Positions 62,324 to 64,000 of a DNA stretch of 64,000 nucleotides are shown in pieces. The stretch's first letter is position 1. Each line of letters starts with the position of its first letter. The position numbers and the translations under genes are program-made. The stretch lies in NCBI GenBank assembly GCA_947624745.1, contig CANQLR010000003.1, positions 43,415-107,414 of the forward strand, written 5' to 3'. Source of the DNA: an uncultured Clostridia bacterium. GTDB taxonomy: Bacteria > Bacillota > Clostridia > Oscillospirales > Ruminococcaceae. The notes under the pieces are model-generated. The model saw only the letters and a program-made list of their open reading frames with translations, ran no database searches and was not told where the DNA came from.

Positions 62324-63940
62324 ATGAAAAAAATCGGATATATTATAACTTTGGCAGTCGTGATATTTGGGCTGTGCTCTTTAGCGGGGTGCGCGTCCGA
62401 GGGGCAGGGCGAGGGGCGGCGGACGGGTTCGGCGGAAAGCAACGAGGCGGCGATCGAAGGTGATCCGGCTGAAGTTACGGGCGATGAAAACGGCGGCTCC
62501 GGCTCAGAGAATTTATATGCCGCGGCTCACGAGACCGAGCTGTGGCGGGATAATTTTCCCGATTCGGAAACGCTCAAGGCGCGCTATCCCGGCAGGAATA
62601 TATTGACATGGGTATTTGAGGAGACCCTCTACGACAGAAACTTTCCGTTCCCGACTTGGGAGGTCAACGATTACCTCGATTCCGTAGGCTGCGGGTATGT
62701 TGTCTGCTTTGTACCGGTCAGCGCGCCGCTGCAAAATGATTCCGATAAAAACACCTATACTTCAAAGGTTTGGGATATGATCGAAGCCGGGGAGCAGGTC
62801 GACATTATATACGACTCCGGGCAGGCGGCAAGCGAGGCGGGAAGCAACGCCTATTGGAAGGACGCTTTCAGCGGGCTTTTTATCCCGCTCGATGATTACC
62901 TGACCGATACCGAGATCGGGCGGGAGCTGTATGAGCTTATGCCGAAGGAGCACTGGGACGCTCTTTCGGTAAACGGGAGCGTTTTCGGCGTCGACGGTTA
63001 TATGTCGTCGGCGGATAACGCCTTCACCTGCGATTATAACGCGGATCTGGCCGAAAAATACGGCTATGACGTCAATATCCCGCCGTATGAGCAAATGGAG
63101 AAAATATATGAGATAGCCGAAAAAGAAAACTGCGACGCCGTGTCGTGCAGCGGATACGCGCGGATAATCTGCGACTGGACAAATGTCAAGATGCTCGAAA
63201 GCTGCGTTTATTGGGACGAGGCGGAAAAGCGCGCAAGATCAATATTTGAGTACGGCGACTACGTAACAAAGCTTAAGTGGCTGTTTGAATGCAAGCCCGA
63301 CTCCCCGACCGTAAAAAATCATCGTGAGAACTGCTTTTTGATGACCTCCGCGGTATACGGCAGGGGCGGCGGCGGTGTTTCGGCGCGGCGGTATTACGAC
63401 AGCGTCATAGACGCGGTTTCGGTAAGCGAGGAGAGCTATATCGTCTCGGCCTACAACGCCACCGGGATATGCTTCGCGTCGGATTATAAGGACATGGCGT
63501 TCGATCTTCTCGCGCGGGTGCAGACGGATAAATATTTAAACAACTTATTGACTTACGGCGTCGAAAACAGGGACTATACGCTTACGGACGGCGTTCCGGA
63601 TACGGTGACAAATCCCTTTAATTCCTACAGATTTTCAAACCGAATGATCTGCTGGCCCGAGCGTTCGGGGGATATGACTGCGGAAGAATTTTTGGAGTTT
63701 TACGGCAGCGCGGACAGATCAGCGGCCCTTGAATTTGCGTTTGACGCTTCATCGGTCATTGACGAGTCCGAAAAAACCTGCCTTGTGATGTATGAGCTGG
63801 ACGATACGGAGAGGTGGAAGGAATTTGAAAACGCCGACGAATTCATCGCATATTACACCGAGCGGTTAAAAGAGGCCGGGATAGACAGGATAATCGACGA
63901 GTGCGACCGGCAGTATAGAGAATATGAAACCTGCAAATAA
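62324..63940 (+). CDS. Extracellular solute-binding lipoprotein (LplA-like)
   Basis: A 538-residue lipoprotein: signal peptide with lipobox LAGC (Cys23), an acidic Gly/Ser-rich linker to about residue 65, then a family-1 solute-binding fold (IDVIYDSGQAAS-like EQVDIIYDSGQAAS, SVNGSVFGVDGY) and a C-terminal region (DLLARVQTDKYLNNLLTYGV, NRDYTL) as in the LplA group with the DUF3502-like end. These bind oligosaccharides for ABC importers. ATG 62324 has GGGG 7 bases upstream. No permease follows in the remaining 60 bp, so partners are beyond the window or elsewhere. Confidence 0.85.
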   Translation: MKKIGYIITLAVVIFGLCSLAGCASEGQGEGRRTGSAESNEAAIEGDPAEVTGDENGGSGSENLYAAAHETELWRDNFPDSETLKARYPGRNILTWVFEETLYDRNFPFPTWEVNDYLDSVGCGYVVCFVPVSAPLQNDSDKNTYTSKVWDMIEAGEQVDIIYDSGQAASEAGSNAYWKDAFSGLFIPLDDYLTDTEIGRELYELMPKEHWDALSVNGSVFGVDGYMSSADNAFTCDYNADLAEKYGYDVNIPPYEQMEKIYEIAEKENCDAVSCSGYARIICDWTNVKMLESCVYWDEAEKRARSIFEYGDYVTKLKWLFECKPDSPTVKNHRENCFLMTSAVYGRGGGGVSARRYYDSVIDAVSVSEESYIVSAYNATGICFASDYKDMAFDLLARVQTDKYLNNLLTYGVENRDYTLTDGVPDTVTNPFNSYRFSNRMICWPERSGDMTAEEFLEFYGSADRSAALEFAFDASSVIDESEKTCLVMYELDDTERWKEFENADEFIAYYTERLKEAGIDRIIDECDRQYREYETCK

Positions 63941-64000
63941 AAGTCAATAGGAAAAATGAAAAAATATATGAAGAAGAAAAAGGCATAGCAAAGCAGGCGA

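Overview
The window looks like chromosome from an anaerobic, endospore-forming Firmicute of the class Clostridia, probably a plant-fibre-degrading Oscillospiraceae/Ruminococcaceae-type gut bacterium. The signs are a spoIIAA-spoIIAB-sigF cluster, spoVG, a CIRCE-controlled hrcA-grpE-dnaK-dnaJ operon, single-chain pyruvate:ferredoxin oxidoreductase, a flavodiiron oxygen/NO reductase, luxS, and glycoside hydrolases and phosphorylases. Core genes are GC-rich with clean sigma-A promoters (TTGACA-like, about 17 bp, TATAAT) and AGGAGG-type ribosome binding sites. No rRNA, tRNA or CRISPR was recognised.

Layout. 0-3 kb: end of argD, a repeat-filled gap, then a flavodiiron/flavin reductase/rubredoxin fusion. 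3-10 kb: spoIIA operon (minus strand) and the heat-shock operon (plus). 10-24 kb: metabolic genes, namely GH27 alpha-galactosidase, a fused MacB/FtsX-type ABC exporter, dtd, an Spx/ArsC-like protein, NADP-type glutamate dehydrogenase, a GH94 disaccharide phosphorylase, a secreted GH30_8 glucuronoxylanase, a phosphohexomutase and luxS. 24.4-24.7 kb holds a probable structured RNA. 26-32 kb: a complete F-type ATP synthase operon in which the separate delta gene is missing and a delta C-terminal domain is fused to the N-terminus of alpha. 32-41 kb: an accessory region with 290-bp tandem repeats, broken serine recombinases, an SbcD-like nuclease with a chimeric broken ATPase, a sigma factor with a very long C-terminal extension and a frameshifted flavodoxin/ferredoxin gene. 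41-50 kb: Ste24-like protease, two small membrane-protein/XRE-regulator pairs, a cupin with paired operators, and an operon of spermidine-synthase-like protein, MATE pump, small membrane protein and archaeal-type proS. 50-64 kb: nifJ, spoVG, a MATE pump behind a leader terminator, a second repeat region, an mtnN/membrane protein/HTH-M18 aminopeptidase operon, a two-component system and a sugar-binding lipoprotein.

How the parts fit. Extracellular xylan cleavage by the GH30 lipoprotein, intracellular phosphorolysis by GH94, phosphosugar interconversion and alpha-galactoside hydrolysis form a plant-polysaccharide theme. Pyruvate then goes through PFOR, and the unusual ATP synthase couples ATP to the ion gradient. 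MtnN and LuxS are consecutive steps of S-adenosylhomocysteine detoxification. The most interesting observation is the delta-alpha fused ATP synthase, which would put three stalk-binding domains on each F1; next are the XRE-HTH/M18 aminopeptidase fusion, the structured RNA candidate, and several promoters with clear paired operators.
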